From positions 28,827-92,826 of the forward strand of contig JBCBFT010000014.1 of assembly GCA_038527485.1 (NCBI GenBank): 64,000 nucleotides of DNA. The letters run 5' to 3'. Shown one piece after another: positions 27,546 through 36,556 of the stretch (its first letter is position 1; each line of letters begins with the position of its first letter). The position numbers were made by a program, and so were the translations under genes. This DNA is from JALEFZ01 sp038527485 (GTDB lineage: Bacteria; Bacteroidota; Bacteroidia; J057). The notes under the pieces are model-generated. The model ran no database searches, was not told where the DNA came from, and saw only the letters and a program-made list of their open reading frames with translations.

Positions 27546-28802
27546 ATGAGTATCATCTATTCTGTGGCAGAGCGATTTATGCGATATGTACAAATTGACA
27601 CGCAGTCGGACGCAAGTTCTTCTACCTTTCCTTCTACCGATAAACAAAAAGACCTTAGCAGATTGCTCGTACAGGAGCTTCAGGAGATGGGCATTCAGGA
27701 TGTAGAGCTAGACGAATCTGGCTACGTGTATGCGACGATTCCATCCAATGTTGCGACTCCTGTACCGACCATCTGCTTTTGCTCCCATGTAGACACCAGT
27801 CCAGATGTAAGCGGAGAAAACGTAAGACCTCTTCTTCATCAAAACTATCAGGGGCAAGCGATTACACTACCAGATGATCCTTCCATTGTGTTAACGAAGG
27901 AGGCCTATCCTGCGTTGGGTGGTAAGCACGGGGAGGACATCATTACGGCGAGTGGCAAGACGCTTTTGGGTGCTGACGACAAGGCGGGCGTAGCCATCAT
28001 CATGGATTTAGCGTATCAATTGACACAAAACCCCGCACTGCCACATGGAAACATCCGTATTTTGTTTACTCCTGACGAAGAGATTGGTCGTGGAGTAAAC
28101 AAGGTGAATATGGAGAAATTGGGAGCTGATTTTGGCTACACCTTAGATGGAGGAAAACTGGGAAGCCTGGAGGATGAGACTTTTTCTGCTGATGGTGTGA
28201 CGCTCACCATCCATGGAGTAAGTGCACATCCAGGTTATGCCAAAGGAAAAATGGAAAATGCACTGAGAATCGCGGGAAATATACTCGCTGCTTTGCCATC
28301 TGACCGCCTGAGCCCTGAGACGACTGAAGGTAAGGAAGGATTTATTCATCCTGTAGGCATATCAGGTGTAGCCGAAAAAGCCCAAATATCTTTTATCATA
28401 CGAGATTTCGTCACGGAGAAACTCAGTCAGCACGAGAGTACACTCAAGGACATCGTAGAAGGGGTCATGATCTCATATCCAGGTTCATGGTATGCCCTGG
28501 AAATCGAGGAGCAGTATCGCAACATGAAAACGATTCTGGACCAGCATCCCCAAGTCGTACAGTTTGCGGCAGAAGCCATTACAGAAACGGGCCTTGAGCT
28601 TCACCAAGGCTCCATACGAGGGGGAACGGATGGCTCTCGCCTATCATTTATGGGATTGCCTTGTCCCAATATATTTGCAGGGGAGCAGGCCATCCACTCA
28701 AAATATGAATGGGTATCTGTACAGGATATGGAACGCGCAGTGGATGTCTTGATTAAGCTCAGTGAAAAATGGGCCGTATCCTCTAATTCATCAGAAGCCT
28801 AG
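27546..28802 (+). CDS. pepT: Peptidase T (tripeptide aminopeptidase)
   Basis: A dinuclear zinc aminopeptidase of family M20B that releases N-terminal residues from tripeptides in the cytoplasm. The start at 27546 (MSIIYSVAERFMRYVQIDTQSD) matches the family; the longer frame from 27456 adds unconserved residues. Metal ligands are visible in order: CFCSHVDTSPD (His and catalytic Asp), GADDKAGVA (bridging Asp), FTPDEEIGRG (catalytic Glu and ligand Glu), YTLDGGKLG (Asp) and FAGEQAIHSKYEW (His). At 418 residues the length is standard. It precedes tkt on the same strand with a 131-nt gap. Confidence 0.93.
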   Translation: MSIIYSVAERFMRYVQIDTQSDASSSTFPSTDKQKDLSRLLVQELQEMGIQDVELDESGYVYATIPSNVATPVPTICFCSHVDTSPDVSGENVRPLLHQNYQGQAITLPDDPSIVLTKEAYPALGGKHGEDIITASGKTLLGADDKAGVAIIMDLAYQLTQNPALPHGNIRILFTPDEEIGRGVNKVNMEKLGADFGYTLDGGKLGSLEDETFSADGVTLTIHGVSAHPGYAKGKMENALRIAGNILAALPSDRLSPETTEGKEGFIHPVGISGVAEKAQISFIIRDFVTEKLSQHESTLKDIVEGVMISYPGSWYALEIEEQYRNMKTILDQHPQVVQFAAEAITETGLELHQGSIRGGTDGSRLSFMGLPCPNIFAGEQAIHSKYEWVSVQDMERAVDVLIKLSEKWAVSSNSSEA

Positions 28803-28933
28803 CCCAAAGAAATTTTCCTATGATGGCGTTTATCCGACACCATCCCTATTACATATTCCTGTCCTTAGCATAATATTCAGGGTATTTTCTCACTTTCACT
28901 CACATTTCTGACATCTTACTTAACACGACAGAT

Positions 28934-30991
28934 ATGTCTCAAGTAGCTTCATCTACCATTCATCAGCAGATCGCCAATAATATCCGTGTACTTTCCGCCG
29001 CCATGGTTGAAAAGGCCAAGTCAGGCCACCCTGGCGGAGCTATGGGGGGAGCTGATTTCATTTCCATCCTCTTCAGTGAATTCATGGTCTATGACTCTTC
29101 AGATGCGGCTTGGCCATTCCGAGATCGTTTCTTCCTTGATCCAGGTCATATGTCTCCTATGTTGTATTCGATCCTCCACTTGCTCGGGCACTTCACCCAG
29201 GAGGATATAGAGCAGTTTCGCCAGTGGGGAAGTCCTACGCCTGGACACCCTGAGCGTGACTTGCCACGTGGGATCGAGAATACCTCAGGACCACTCGGCC
29301 AAGGTCATGCCTTCGGTATAGGAGCTGCCATAGCGGAGCGCTTCCTTGTCCAGCGTTTTGGAGACTGGATGGAGCACAAGACGTTCATCTACATCTCGGA
29401 TGGTGGGATACAAGAAGAGATTGCCCACAGTGCGGCCCGCACAGCAGGCTTCCTGGGATTAGGTCAGATTGTGATGTTCTACGATTCCAATGACATCCAG
29501 CTTTCTTCTGAGGTAGGAGATGTCATGAGTGAGGATACAGGAAAAAAATATGAGGCGATGGGTTGGCATGTGATGACAATTGATGGAAATGATCATGGAC
29601 AGATTCGACAAGCACTTCAAGCAGGGGTAGATGAGACGGATCGTCCGACGCTGATCATCGGAAAAACAATTATGGGAAAGGGAGCCATCACCGATGCAGG
29701 CGGGAGCTTTGAAAAGAAAGTCTCTACTCACGGTCAACCACTTAGCAAGGCGGGAGCTTCTTTTGGAAAGACCATCGAGGCGCTAGGAGGAAATCCCGAA
29801 CAACCCTTTGATACTTTCCCTGCGGTCAAGGAATACTTCGAAAATCTCAAGACCACACTGCAAGCTCGAGTAGCTGAGCGCAAAGCAGGATATGAGACAT
29901 GGAAAAAAGCAAATCCTGCACTTTCTGATAAATTGGACTTCTTCCTCTCTGGTCAGACGCCAGCTATCGATTGGGGCAGCATCACACAAAAAGACAACAT
30001 TGCTACGCGTAATGCATCAGGTACAGTGCTGAGTCATTTTGCAGATCAGGTCGAAAATATGATCGTAGCTTCTGCAGATCTTTCGGAGAGTGACAAAACC
30101 AATGCATTCCTCGAAAAGACCACTTCTTTTAAGCGCCATGACTTCTCAGGTTCCTTCTTACAAGCAGGAGTTTCGGAACTGACAATGGCTGCACTTTGTA
30201 CAGGGATGGCTCTGCATGGAGGCGTGATCCCAGTCTGTGCGACCTTCTTTGTCTTCTCTGACTTCATGAAGCCTACGCTTCGGTTGGCTGCCTTGATGGA
30301 GCAACCTGTGAAGTTTATTTATACCCACGATGCCTTCCGCGTGGGGGAAGACGGTCCTACCCACCAACCCATCGAGCAAGAAGCGCAGATCCGCCTGCTG
30401 GAGCAGTTGCACAACCACCACGGCAAGCGTGGCTTCCTTGTGCTGCGCCCCGCAGATGCACAGGAGACCACTGTCGCCTGGAAGATGGCCATGGAGAACA
30501 CGCATGCGCCTACAGCGCTGATCTTTTCTCGCCAGAATATCAATAATCTGCCTGTAGCAGAAGGAATCGAACCTTACGAATCCGCGCTAAAAGCAGAAAA
30601 GGGAGCCTACATCGTAGAAGATACCGAAGGCACACCAGATATCATTCTAGTAGCCAATGGCTCAGAAGTGGCCACCCTCGTGGAAGGAGCGAAGAAAATA
30701 CGGACAGATCATAACCTGAAAGTCCGTGTAGTATCAGCTATATCAGAAGGGAGATTCAGAGATCAAGACAAAGCATACCAGCTATCTGTGCTGCCGCCAA
30801 GCGTACCTACTTTAGGTATGACCGCAGGACTCCCTTCGACCCTGCAAGGACTCGTAGGACCTCTAGGTGAGGTAATTGGGATGACACACTTTGGATATTC
30901 TGCTCCTTACACAGTCCTGGATGAGAAATTTGGATATACAGCCGAAAATGTAGCGCAACGCGCAGAGGCTTTTCTGGCTTCCTTGAAGTAG
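28934..30991 (+). CDS. tkt: Transketolase
   Basis: Thiamine-diphosphate enzyme that moves two-carbon units between sugar phosphates in the pentose phosphate pathway. The N-terminal domain has VEKAKSGHPGGAMGGAD, FLDPGHMSPMLYSILHL, SGPLGQGHAFGIGAA, and the ThDP block SDGGIQEEIAHSAARTAG where GDG is replaced by SDGG. The pyrimidine-binding domain has the catalytic-type Glu in LQAGVSELTMAALCTGMALHG and YTHDAFRVGEDGPTHQPIEQ. The C-terminal domain follows. At 685 residues it is a full single-chain enzyme, unlike the split transketolases of some bacteria. The 3' end runs almost directly into a MITE-like element and then a strong terminator. Confidence 0.93.
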   Translation: MSQVASSTIHQQIANNIRVLSAAMVEKAKSGHPGGAMGGADFISILFSEFMVYDSSDAAWPFRDRFFLDPGHMSPMLYSILHLLGHFTQEDIEQFRQWGSPTPGHPERDLPRGIENTSGPLGQGHAFGIGAAIAERFLVQRFGDWMEHKTFIYISDGGIQEEIAHSAARTAGFLGLGQIVMFYDSNDIQLSSEVGDVMSEDTGKKYEAMGWHVMTIDGNDHGQIRQALQAGVDETDRPTLIIGKTIMGKGAITDAGGSFEKKVSTHGQPLSKAGASFGKTIEALGGNPEQPFDTFPAVKEYFENLKTTLQARVAERKAGYETWKKANPALSDKLDFFLSGQTPAIDWGSITQKDNIATRNASGTVLSHFADQVENMIVASADLSESDKTNAFLEKTTSFKRHDFSGSFLQAGVSELTMAALCTGMALHGGVIPVCATFFVFSDFMKPTLRLAALMEQPVKFIYTHDAFRVGEDGPTHQPIEQEAQIRLLEQLHNHHGKRGFLVLRPADAQETTVAWKMAMENTHAPTALIFSRQNINNLPVAEGIEPYESALKAEKGAYIVEDTEGTPDIILVANGSEVATLVEGAKKIRTDHNLKVRVVSAISEGRFRDQDKAYQLSVLPPSVPTLGMTAGLPSTLQGLVGPLGEVIGMTHFGYSAPYTVLDEKFGYTAENVAQRAEAFLASLK

Positions 30992-31000
30992 GATATCTAA

Positions 31001-31151
31001 GACCGTGTTTGAAACCTCAAATCTGAGAAAAGTTTGGGCTTTCAGAACCTGAACTTCCTCTATTTTGATCGATTGAGCCTCACAAAATAGCTTTCGTCAG
31101 AACCTAAAATCTCTGCTTTTTAGCTAGATGTTCATTGTTCCAAACAGGGTC
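31001..31151 (-). mobile_element. MITE-like non-coding element, copy 2 (inverted)
   Basis: Reverse-complement copy of the element at 3038-3198. Its ends read GACCGTGTTTG and CAAACAGGGTC, and it is flanked on both sides by TAA (30998-31000 and 31152-31154), the complement of the TTA flanks of copy 1. It is 151 bp, 10 bp shorter because the internal GGTTTAG/CTAAACC hairpin is missing. It begins only 10 bp after the transketolase stop codon, again between convergent genes. Confidence 0.7.
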
Positions 31152-31188
31152 TAAAGGATGTAGAAACCAAAAGTCTAGAAATAAAATT

Positions 31189-31215
31189 AGCCCAGGGATG
31201 TACCCTGGGCTCTTT
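31189..31215. terminator. Bidirectional terminator between tkt and the OmpA gene
   Basis: A perfect 9-bp GC-rich stem, AGCCCAGGG (31189-31197) with CCCTGGGCT (31203-31211) and a 5-nt loop. It is followed by CTTTTC on the plus strand, and by an AT-rich tract (AATTTTATTTC) on the minus strand, so it can serve both convergent genes. Confidence 0.8.
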
Positions 31216-31242
31216 TCATACAATCAGTCTCTACATTCGATA

Positions 31243-33006
31243 TTATTGTTGTACACACTCGAACTCCACACGGCGATTGACATAATGCAAAGGTTCGAGA
31301 GATTTATTTGAATGGTTATCAGGAAGCTTCTCAATCAAGTTTGAGTTTTCTCCCTTATAATCCATGTCAAATCTATTGCGATTGATTCCATAGGTGTTGA
31401 CCAAGAAGTCAACAGCATTGTTTACACGGCGCTTGGACAGATCCTGGTTGTACGCATCTGTGTTGCGGACATCTGTGTGACCGATTGCACGTACCTTCAC
31501 ATCAGGATTGCTCTTCATGACTTGCGCGATATAGTATAGCTCTGGGTAAAACTCAGGCTTGATGATGTCCCTGTCTAGATCAAAGTGTATGATCGGAAGT
31601 AGACAAGGCGTCTCTGCAACTGTATTAGATGTATTGTCTGGTAGGATAATCGCTACCCCTTTCTTGTCATAGTAATGACCTGGAGGTGAGTTTGGCTCTT
31701 TGTCGATACAATCTGGTGTCCCATCATTGTCTTCGTCGATCATGACACCATTGTTGTCTACTGGACATCCTTTGAGTGAGAAAGGCTCATCGTCCTCGAT
31801 GTCTGGGTATCCATCACCATCGTTATCTAAGGTACGTCCTTGTCCATCTACAGGTGTATTTTCGGGTGTATCAGGCTCCTTGTCATACAGGTCAGGTACA
31901 CCGTCATTGTCTGTATCATCTGTTAGTTTCTGAACGATTTGGCGAGACTCTTGAGCCGCGCTATATACTTCATTCAAGGGGTTACTCCACCATAGGCCAT
32001 CTTCACCAGGTCCGAGGCGTACATGTATACCTAGAGAGGTCAAATTATAGCTATCAAAGTCACGTGTGAGAGAGGTCACAGAGAATGGAAAATCAACACC
32101 AAAGTCTCCTCCAACTTCCTGCCATCTTTGGCCATCTAATAAGTCGTCATTGGCCCATGAGATACGGTGCTCCAATTCTAGCTCGATGCGACGTGTCAGG
32201 CGGAAACGCAGGCCTACGATACCTGTAACGAGCGGGTTCACGACATAGCGGTTGCCCCCAATTTCTAATCCTTGCTCATCAGAGTGTCCTTCAGCAGGTG
32301 TCTCGTATGTATCGTCTAGGATACGGTCTAATTCATCCAAACGCATGCTTCGACCATCAAGTCCAGTTCCACTGTTCAAAGGAATAGCAGTAACAGGCCT
32401 AAAATCGTAAGGCAAATTGCCTGCGTCCAGGGCATTTACACGTGTTTGATATGCCATCAAACCCAGACCAGCACCTGCGTACACATTCCAGCGTGACTGC
32501 TCTTTATAGAAGTTGATGTTGTTCAAGTTGACAAGACCTTGGATAGATGCATCGCCATAGGTCATTCTGAAATTGTAGTACACATTAGGTACGTTCAATG
32601 GAACGTCTGTAATGGCATTGACACGGTCAGGATAGTAGGCTTCATCCCACGGATTGCCTGCGTGATTCTTGTATCCATTGGTTGGCTGGTAGTTCAAACC
32701 AAAGGCCTGTCCATACCCGAGTTGAAAGCGGAACGAAAAAGCATGTCCCATGGCTTTTCTGATATCGATGCCTAGACCATAACCTGGTTGGGCCTTTACA
32801 TCACCTGCGATGTAGGCAAGGCCTCCCTTGACACCGACAGACCAGTTGTTTCGAGGTTGTGGAGGGAAAAGGTAGTCCCCGTCCTCATACTGTTCTAATT
32901 GTTCTAAATCTTTCTTACGGTATTTGTTTGAGTCGTCCTGCGCATAGCCCGTGGCTACCACAGAGCAAAGGACCAAAAGCAGCAACAGTTGGCGTAAATG
33001 TCTCAT
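31243..33006 (-). CDS. OmpA-family protein with thrombospondin type 3 repeats
   Basis: 587 residues with a signal peptide (about 1-22, ending YAQ). An N-terminal beta-barrel domain spans about 50-350. Asp-rich type 3 repeats (DTDNDGVPDLYD, DNDGDGYPDIEDDEP, DEDNDGTPDCIDKEP) span about 370-450 and probably bind calcium. A C-terminal OmpA domain (about 470-587; IGHTDVRNTDAYNQDLSKRRVNNAVDFL) binds peptidoglycan. It anchors the outer membrane to the cell wall. The protein is typical of abundant Bacteroidota envelope proteins, some of which help type IX secretion or gliding, but nothing here ties it to those systems directly. Confidence 0.9.
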   Translation of the reverse strand: MRHLRQLLLLLVLCSVVATGYAQDDSNKYRKKDLEQLEQYEDGDYLFPPQPRNNWSVGVKGGLAYIAGDVKAQPGYGLGIDIRKAMGHAFSFRFQLGYGQAFGLNYQPTNGYKNHAGNPWDEAYYPDRVNAITDVPLNVPNVYYNFRMTYGDASIQGLVNLNNINFYKEQSRWNVYAGAGLGLMAYQTRVNALDAGNLPYDFRPVTAIPLNSGTGLDGRSMRLDELDRILDDTYETPAEGHSDEQGLEIGGNRYVVNPLVTGIVGLRFRLTRRIELELEHRISWANDDLLDGQRWQEVGGDFGVDFPFSVTSLTRDFDSYNLTSLGIHVRLGPGEDGLWWSNPLNEVYSAAQESRQIVQKLTDDTDNDGVPDLYDKEPDTPENTPVDGQGRTLDNDGDGYPDIEDDEPFSLKGCPVDNNGVMIDEDNDGTPDCIDKEPNSPPGHYYDKKGVAIILPDNTSNTVAETPCLLPIIHFDLDRDIIKPEFYPELYYIAQVMKSNPDVKVRAIGHTDVRNTDAYNQDLSKRRVNNAVDFLVNTYGINRNRFDMDYKGENSNLIEKLPDNHSNKSLEPLHYVNRRVEFECVQQ

Positions 33007-33553
33007 ATACTTCCTTCCGGTTAAAAATAATCGAATGTTGTGACTGAAATCGTGAGAGAACGAGAAAAAGGGTGGATTATATGGTGTAAACTGATAATCT
33101 CGTATGTAAAAAAATAAGATATTACTTTCCCTCTTTTCAGACCCTAAGCTAGAAATATTTAAAAGCAGATAATACCATATGTTAGCAATTTCTGAAAAAT
33201 GTACCTTCGATTAATCGCCTTATCTGCCCTCTGTATCCCCTTTAAATCATTTCTGACGAAAGATTTAACCTAAGTATCGCGAGAAAGTACAATAGAGAGT
33301 GAAAGTAAAAGAACGTAGAAGTGAGTTTTGGAGTTCAATAAATAAAACTAGGAATTAGTATTATTTATTGTGCCCTATATTTCGTTATACTAAAGCTAAT
33401 AACCATCATTTCATAACTGTACACAAGGTACGGGTATAGAACGGAAGGAATGCACCACTGAATGGTAAGAAACCACCCTAGAATGGTCGATTATTATTAC
33501 CCTAAATATGATGGTTTAACACGTAAGATTGGAACGTACAAGGAAGGAAAGGG
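33007..33553. other. Gene-free region between the OmpA gene and tRNA-Cys
   Basis: About 545 AT-rich bases with stop codons in all frames and no ORF over about 40 codons that looks coding. It carries the upstream region of the leftward OmpA gene. I see no riboswitch, no long palindrome and no exact TAnnTTTG box (closest is TATATTTC near 33376). Confidence 0.4.
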
Positions 33554-33624
33554 AGGCGACGAGCGGAATCGAACCGCTGTAGGAGGTTTTGCAGACCTCT
33601 GCCTAGCCACTCGGCCACGTCGCC
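33554..33624 (-). tRNA. tRNA-Cys (GCA)
   Basis: A 71-nt cloverleaf on the minus strand. The acceptor stem is GGCGACG with CGTCGCC, the anticodon loop is CTGCAAA with anticodon GCA, and the T arm is AGCGG-TTCGAAT-CCGCT. The discriminator base is U, as expected for cysteine tRNAs. The 3' CCA is not encoded (the next bases are CCC). It stands alone. Confidence 0.95.
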
Positions 33625-33649
33625 TTTTCACTTAGTGAATGTAGGACTA

Positions 33650-33680
33650 CAATATTAGAGAATCTTTCATTGACATCCAA
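33650..33680 (-). promoter_or_regulatory. Probable promoter of tRNA-Cys
   Basis: On the minus strand: TTG (33680-33678), a 20-nt spacer, then TAATATTG (33657-33650), one base from TAnnTTTG. The predicted start is about 15-20 nt before the mature tRNA. Confidence 0.4.
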
Positions 33681-33791
33681 TATCTATTCCCATATATGAA
33701 TATAATCCTACGTTCTCGAGTACATACATTAGTTTAAAATATCAGAGTTTACGAAGCTTTCCTGGTATCACATCCACACATTCTCTCTTTT

Positions 33792-34172
33792 TTATGATTT
33801 TGTGCGAAAAATAGTCTCTACATATGTCTGCGCACAACGGTCCATTGCCCAAGGTTGAATTTTGCGTACCCTTACCTTGGCCTCTACTACTTGCGGGTAT
33901 CCACTCATTATTTCTTGACCCATTTTATCCGCTAGATGCTCCAACAGCTGTACGGGTTGGTCCATCACCTGTAAGACGAGCTTGTAGACGCCAAAATAAT
34001 CTACTGTATCTTCTAGATCATCCGACTGAGCGGCGGCCCGTATATCTGCTTTGAGATAAACATCTACTACGTAGGGGTTGCCGTGTGTGCGCTCATTCTT
34101 GTACACTCCGTGATAGGCGTGGACCTCGATGCCCTCTAGCGCAATCACACTTAACTTTTTTGCTTCCATCAA
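33792..34172 (-). CDS. folB: Dihydroneopterin aldolase
   Basis: Cleaves 7,8-dihydroneopterin to 6-hydroxymethyl-7,8-dihydropterin in folate synthesis. The start region IALEGIEVHAYHGVYKNER carries the family's conserved HGV motif and Glu. DLEDTVDYFGVY and LLEHLADKMGQEI follow, and a catalytic-type Lys lies in AKVRVRKIQPWA. At 126 residues it is of normal length; the active form is an octamer. It is the last gene of folP-cdaA-folB, beginning 3 nt after the cdaA stop. Operon membership supports the assignment. Confidence 0.9.
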   Translation of the reverse strand: MMEAKKLSVIALEGIEVHAYHGVYKNERTHGNPYVVDVYLKADIRAAAQSDDLEDTVDYFGVYKLVLQVMDQPVQLLEHLADKMGQEIMSGYPQVVEAKVRVRKIQPWAMDRCAQTYVETIFRTKS

Positions 34173-34175
34173 TGC

Positions 34176-34958
34176 TTACAAAATCTTGCCTATGTGCGCC
34201 GTCAATGCTTCTTCTAATTCGCTGTAATCTACGTTGCGGCGCAATTCGCCCTGTAAAGCTAAGGAAACTTCTCTTCTTTCCTCAGAAACTACCAAGACTA
34301 ATGCATCGCTCATCTCCGATACCCCCAGTGCTGCCCTATGACGCAATCCCAACTCAGGATCTAGATTGTCGGACTTGCTGATAGGTAAAATGCTACGGAC
34401 AGCCTGAATACGCCCCTTACTGACAATCATAGCCCCATCATGCAACGGACTTTCCTTGTGAAAAATAGAGACAATCAGTCTTGCATGGATCTGGCTATCC
34501 AACTCGTCTCCTGTTTCACTGATTTCGGTGAGTGGATTGTCCTTCGTCAAGACAATGAGTGCGCCCGCACCCGAAGCTCTGAGCGTCTTGAGGGCTTCTA
34601 CTATTTCCTGACGGGTGCGATCCGAAACGCTCGTGGCAGTCCCTGGCCTTATCAATCGTTCAATCAGCCCATTATTTCCAAGAGACGCCACAAAATTGCG
34701 AATCTCAGGAGCGAAGATAATGACAACGGTGACGGCACCTAAACTCAAAAACTCGCCCATGATAGAGCCGAGTAAGCGAAAATCTAGGAGGTCCACGACT
34801 TTCCAAAGGAAGAAAAGAAAGAGAATCAGGCTAATCGCACGTATGGCCCAGCGCCCCCGAATGTTTTCGTATAAATTGTACAGCAAGAAGGCCACCACCG
34901 ATATGTCGATGATGTCTACCAAGCGTATCGTCACAAAACCAATCTCAAATAATTTCAT
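34176..34958 (-). CDS. cdaA: Membrane diadenylate cyclase CdaA
   Basis: Makes the second messenger c-di-AMP from two ATP. Three hydrophobic helices (about residues 8-27, 38-56, 66-83) place it in the inner membrane. The DAC (DisA_N) domain follows, with both signature motifs: DGA at 174-176 in SPLHDGAMIV and RHR at 206-208 in LGLRHRAALGVSE. At 260 residues it is the CdaA/DacA type. Its start overlaps the end of folP by 14 nt, and folB begins 3 nt after its stop, so it is translationally tied to folate genes. In Firmicutes this enzyme is usually next to cdaR and glmM instead; no cdaR is present here. Likely roles are osmotic and potassium control. Confidence 0.93.
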   Translation of the reverse strand: MKLFEIGFVTIRLVDIIDISVVAFLLYNLYENIRGRWAIRAISLILFLFFLWKVVDLLDFRLLGSIMGEFLSLGAVTVVIIFAPEIRNFVASLGNNGLIERLIRPGTATSVSDRTRQEIVEALKTLRASGAGALIVLTKDNPLTEISETGDELDSQIHARLIVSIFHKESPLHDGAMIVSKGRIQAVRSILPISKSDNLDPELGLRHRAALGVSEMSDALVLVVSEERREVSLALQGELRRNVDYSELEEALTAHIGKIL

Positions 34959-35808
34959 GCCCTCTCAAATATTGATACAGGTCTACTACGCGCCGCGCCT
35001 CCTTCACATCGTGCACCCTCAACAAATTAGCTCCTGCCTCTAAGGATCGAAAGTGTAAGATTCCCGTTAAGTCTACGACATCATCGGGCGTCGTGTTGAA
35101 TAATTTGTACATCATAGACTTACGCGATACGCCCACCAACATGGGAAGCTCTAGTTTCATCAACTCTCCAAGCTTGGCCCAGATGAGATAATTATGCTCG
35201 ATTTTTTTCCCAAAGCCAAATCCAGGGTCGATCACCACGTCTTTTATCCCTGCTTCGCGCGCAAATCCTATTTTTTCTACGAAAAAATCCCAGATTTCTT
35301 CTACTACATGCTCGTACGAAGGATTCACTTGCATCGTGCGGGGAGTTCCTTGCATGTGCATCATGATGTAAGGGACATTTCCATAGGACGATACCACCTC
35401 CAGCATCGAGGCCTGCCCCTCCCCCATCGCTGTCCCAGCCGAAATGTCATTGATGATGTGTACTCCTAAATCCAGCATCTGTCGTGCGACGCCTGGCCTA
35501 TAGGTATCAATAGAAATGAGAGCTTCTGGATATTGCGTGAGGATTTGTTCTGTGATGCCATAGACGCGGTCCAACTCCTCCTGCTCCGATACCTCAGGGG
35601 CAAAAGGTCGCGAAGAATACCCCCCGATATCTATGATTTCCGCTCCTTCTGTCAGCATTTGCGCTACACGGACAAGTGCTGTAGCATCCTTATTGTACTG
35701 TCCCCCGTCGGAGAAACTATCAGGCGTGAGGTTGAGGATTCCCATAATCCTCGGACGGTCAAGGGTCAATAGTTTCCCCCTACAATTGAGGCTCTTGATA
35801 AGATCCAT
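34945..35808 (-). CDS. folP: Dihydropteroate synthase
   Basis: Condenses 4-aminobenzoate with hydroxymethyl-dihydropterin pyrophosphate in folate synthesis; the sulfonamide target. Signature 1 is PRIMGILNLTPDSFSDGGQY and signature 2 is IIDIGGYSSRPFAPEVSEQEE. Further conserved blocks are SIDTYRP, IINDIS, VVIDPGFGFGKKIEHN, VGVSRKSM and the final RVHDVKEA. At 287 residues it is standard. It is first in a three-gene leftward operon with cdaA and folB and is divergent from the DUF1599 gene. Confidence 0.95.
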   Translation of the reverse strand: MDLIKSLNCRGKLLTLDRPRIMGILNLTPDSFSDGGQYNKDATALVRVAQMLTEGAEIIDIGGYSSRPFAPEVSEQEELDRVYGITEQILTQYPEALISIDTYRPGVARQMLDLGVHIINDISAGTAMGEGQASMLEVVSSYGNVPYIMMHMQGTPRTMQVNPSYEHVVEEIWDFFVEKIGFAREAGIKDVVIDPGFGFGKKIEHNYLIWAKLGELMKLELPMLVGVSRKSMMYKLFNTTPDDVVDLTGILHFRSLEAGANLLRVHDVKEARRVVDLYQYLRGHEII

Positions 35809-36004
35809 AAATAGGATTGACTTTTAACTAAAGGTTTAGTTGATTTGTATGTAAAGGAAATAAAAAATTCCAGTTCTTTTCGTTATGACGTCTACACACA
35901 ACGTGCACTTCCCTTCATTTGCTGTCCACGAGTTTGTTCATAACTGCCTACAAATTGCAGAATAATTATCGGTAATTTGCACGTATCACTGCATGATATC
36001 TTAT

Positions 36005-36556
36005 ATGAATCAAACGCAACAGCAATACGAAGCCGTCATCGCGCGCTGCAAGTCTTTATTCTTGAAGAAAGCGCAAGATTACGGGACCTCCTGGCGCATC
36101 CTCCGCATGCCCTCGATCACCGACCAAATTTACATCAAAGCCGAACGGATACGGTCGATTCAAGAATCTGGTGAAAATAAAGTGGGAGATAGCATAGAGG
36201 GAGAATTCATGGGAATCATCAACTACTGTGCGATTGCGCTGATCTTATGGAAATTTCAGGGAAAGGACGAACAGGAAATTGAGGCCAAAGTTTCAAACTT
36301 AGCGGACTTGGAAACGTTGTATGATGAGCAGGTCACGATGGCGTACGAAGTCATGGAGAAAAAAAACCATGACTACGGAGAGGCTTGGCGAAAGATGCGG
36401 ATTTCATCTATCACGGATCTGATCCTCATGAAAATCTTCCGCTTGAAAAAAATCGAAGACAACAAGGGAGAACTGCTCGTGTCAGAGGGAGTAGACGCCA
36501 ATTATGTAGACATGCTAAACTACGCTGTATTTAGCTTGATAAAAATGAACGTATGA
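36005..36556 (+). CDS. DUF1599-domain protein (tandem duplicated)
   Basis: About 183 residues made of two related halves. Each has the pattern K-x(2-3)-DYG-x-W-R-x-(L/M)R-x-SITD: first KKAQDYGTSWRILRMPSITD, then KKNHDYGEAWRKMRISSITD. This is the DUF1599 family, all-helical and possibly related to nucleotide pyrophosphohydrolases, with no proven role. I chose the ATG at 36005; an ATG at 35993 adds four residues. It is divergent from folP, and its stop overlaps the start of the next gene by 4 nt (ATGA), so the two are co-translated. The folP/DUF1599/DoxX neighbourhood recurs in Bacteroidota. Confidence 0.85.
   Translation: MNQTQQQYEAVIARCKSLFLKKAQDYGTSWRILRMPSITDQIYIKAERIRSIQESGENKVGDSIEGEFMGIINYCAIALILWKFQGKDEQEIEAKVSNLADLETLYDEQVTMAYEVMEKKNHDYGEAWRKMRISSITDLILMKIFRLKKIEDNKGELLVSEGVDANYVDMLNYAVFSLIKMNV

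Noticed and set aside
30158..30505. 115-codon frame opposite transketolase
   Set aside because: Antisense shadow of a conserved part of transketolase.
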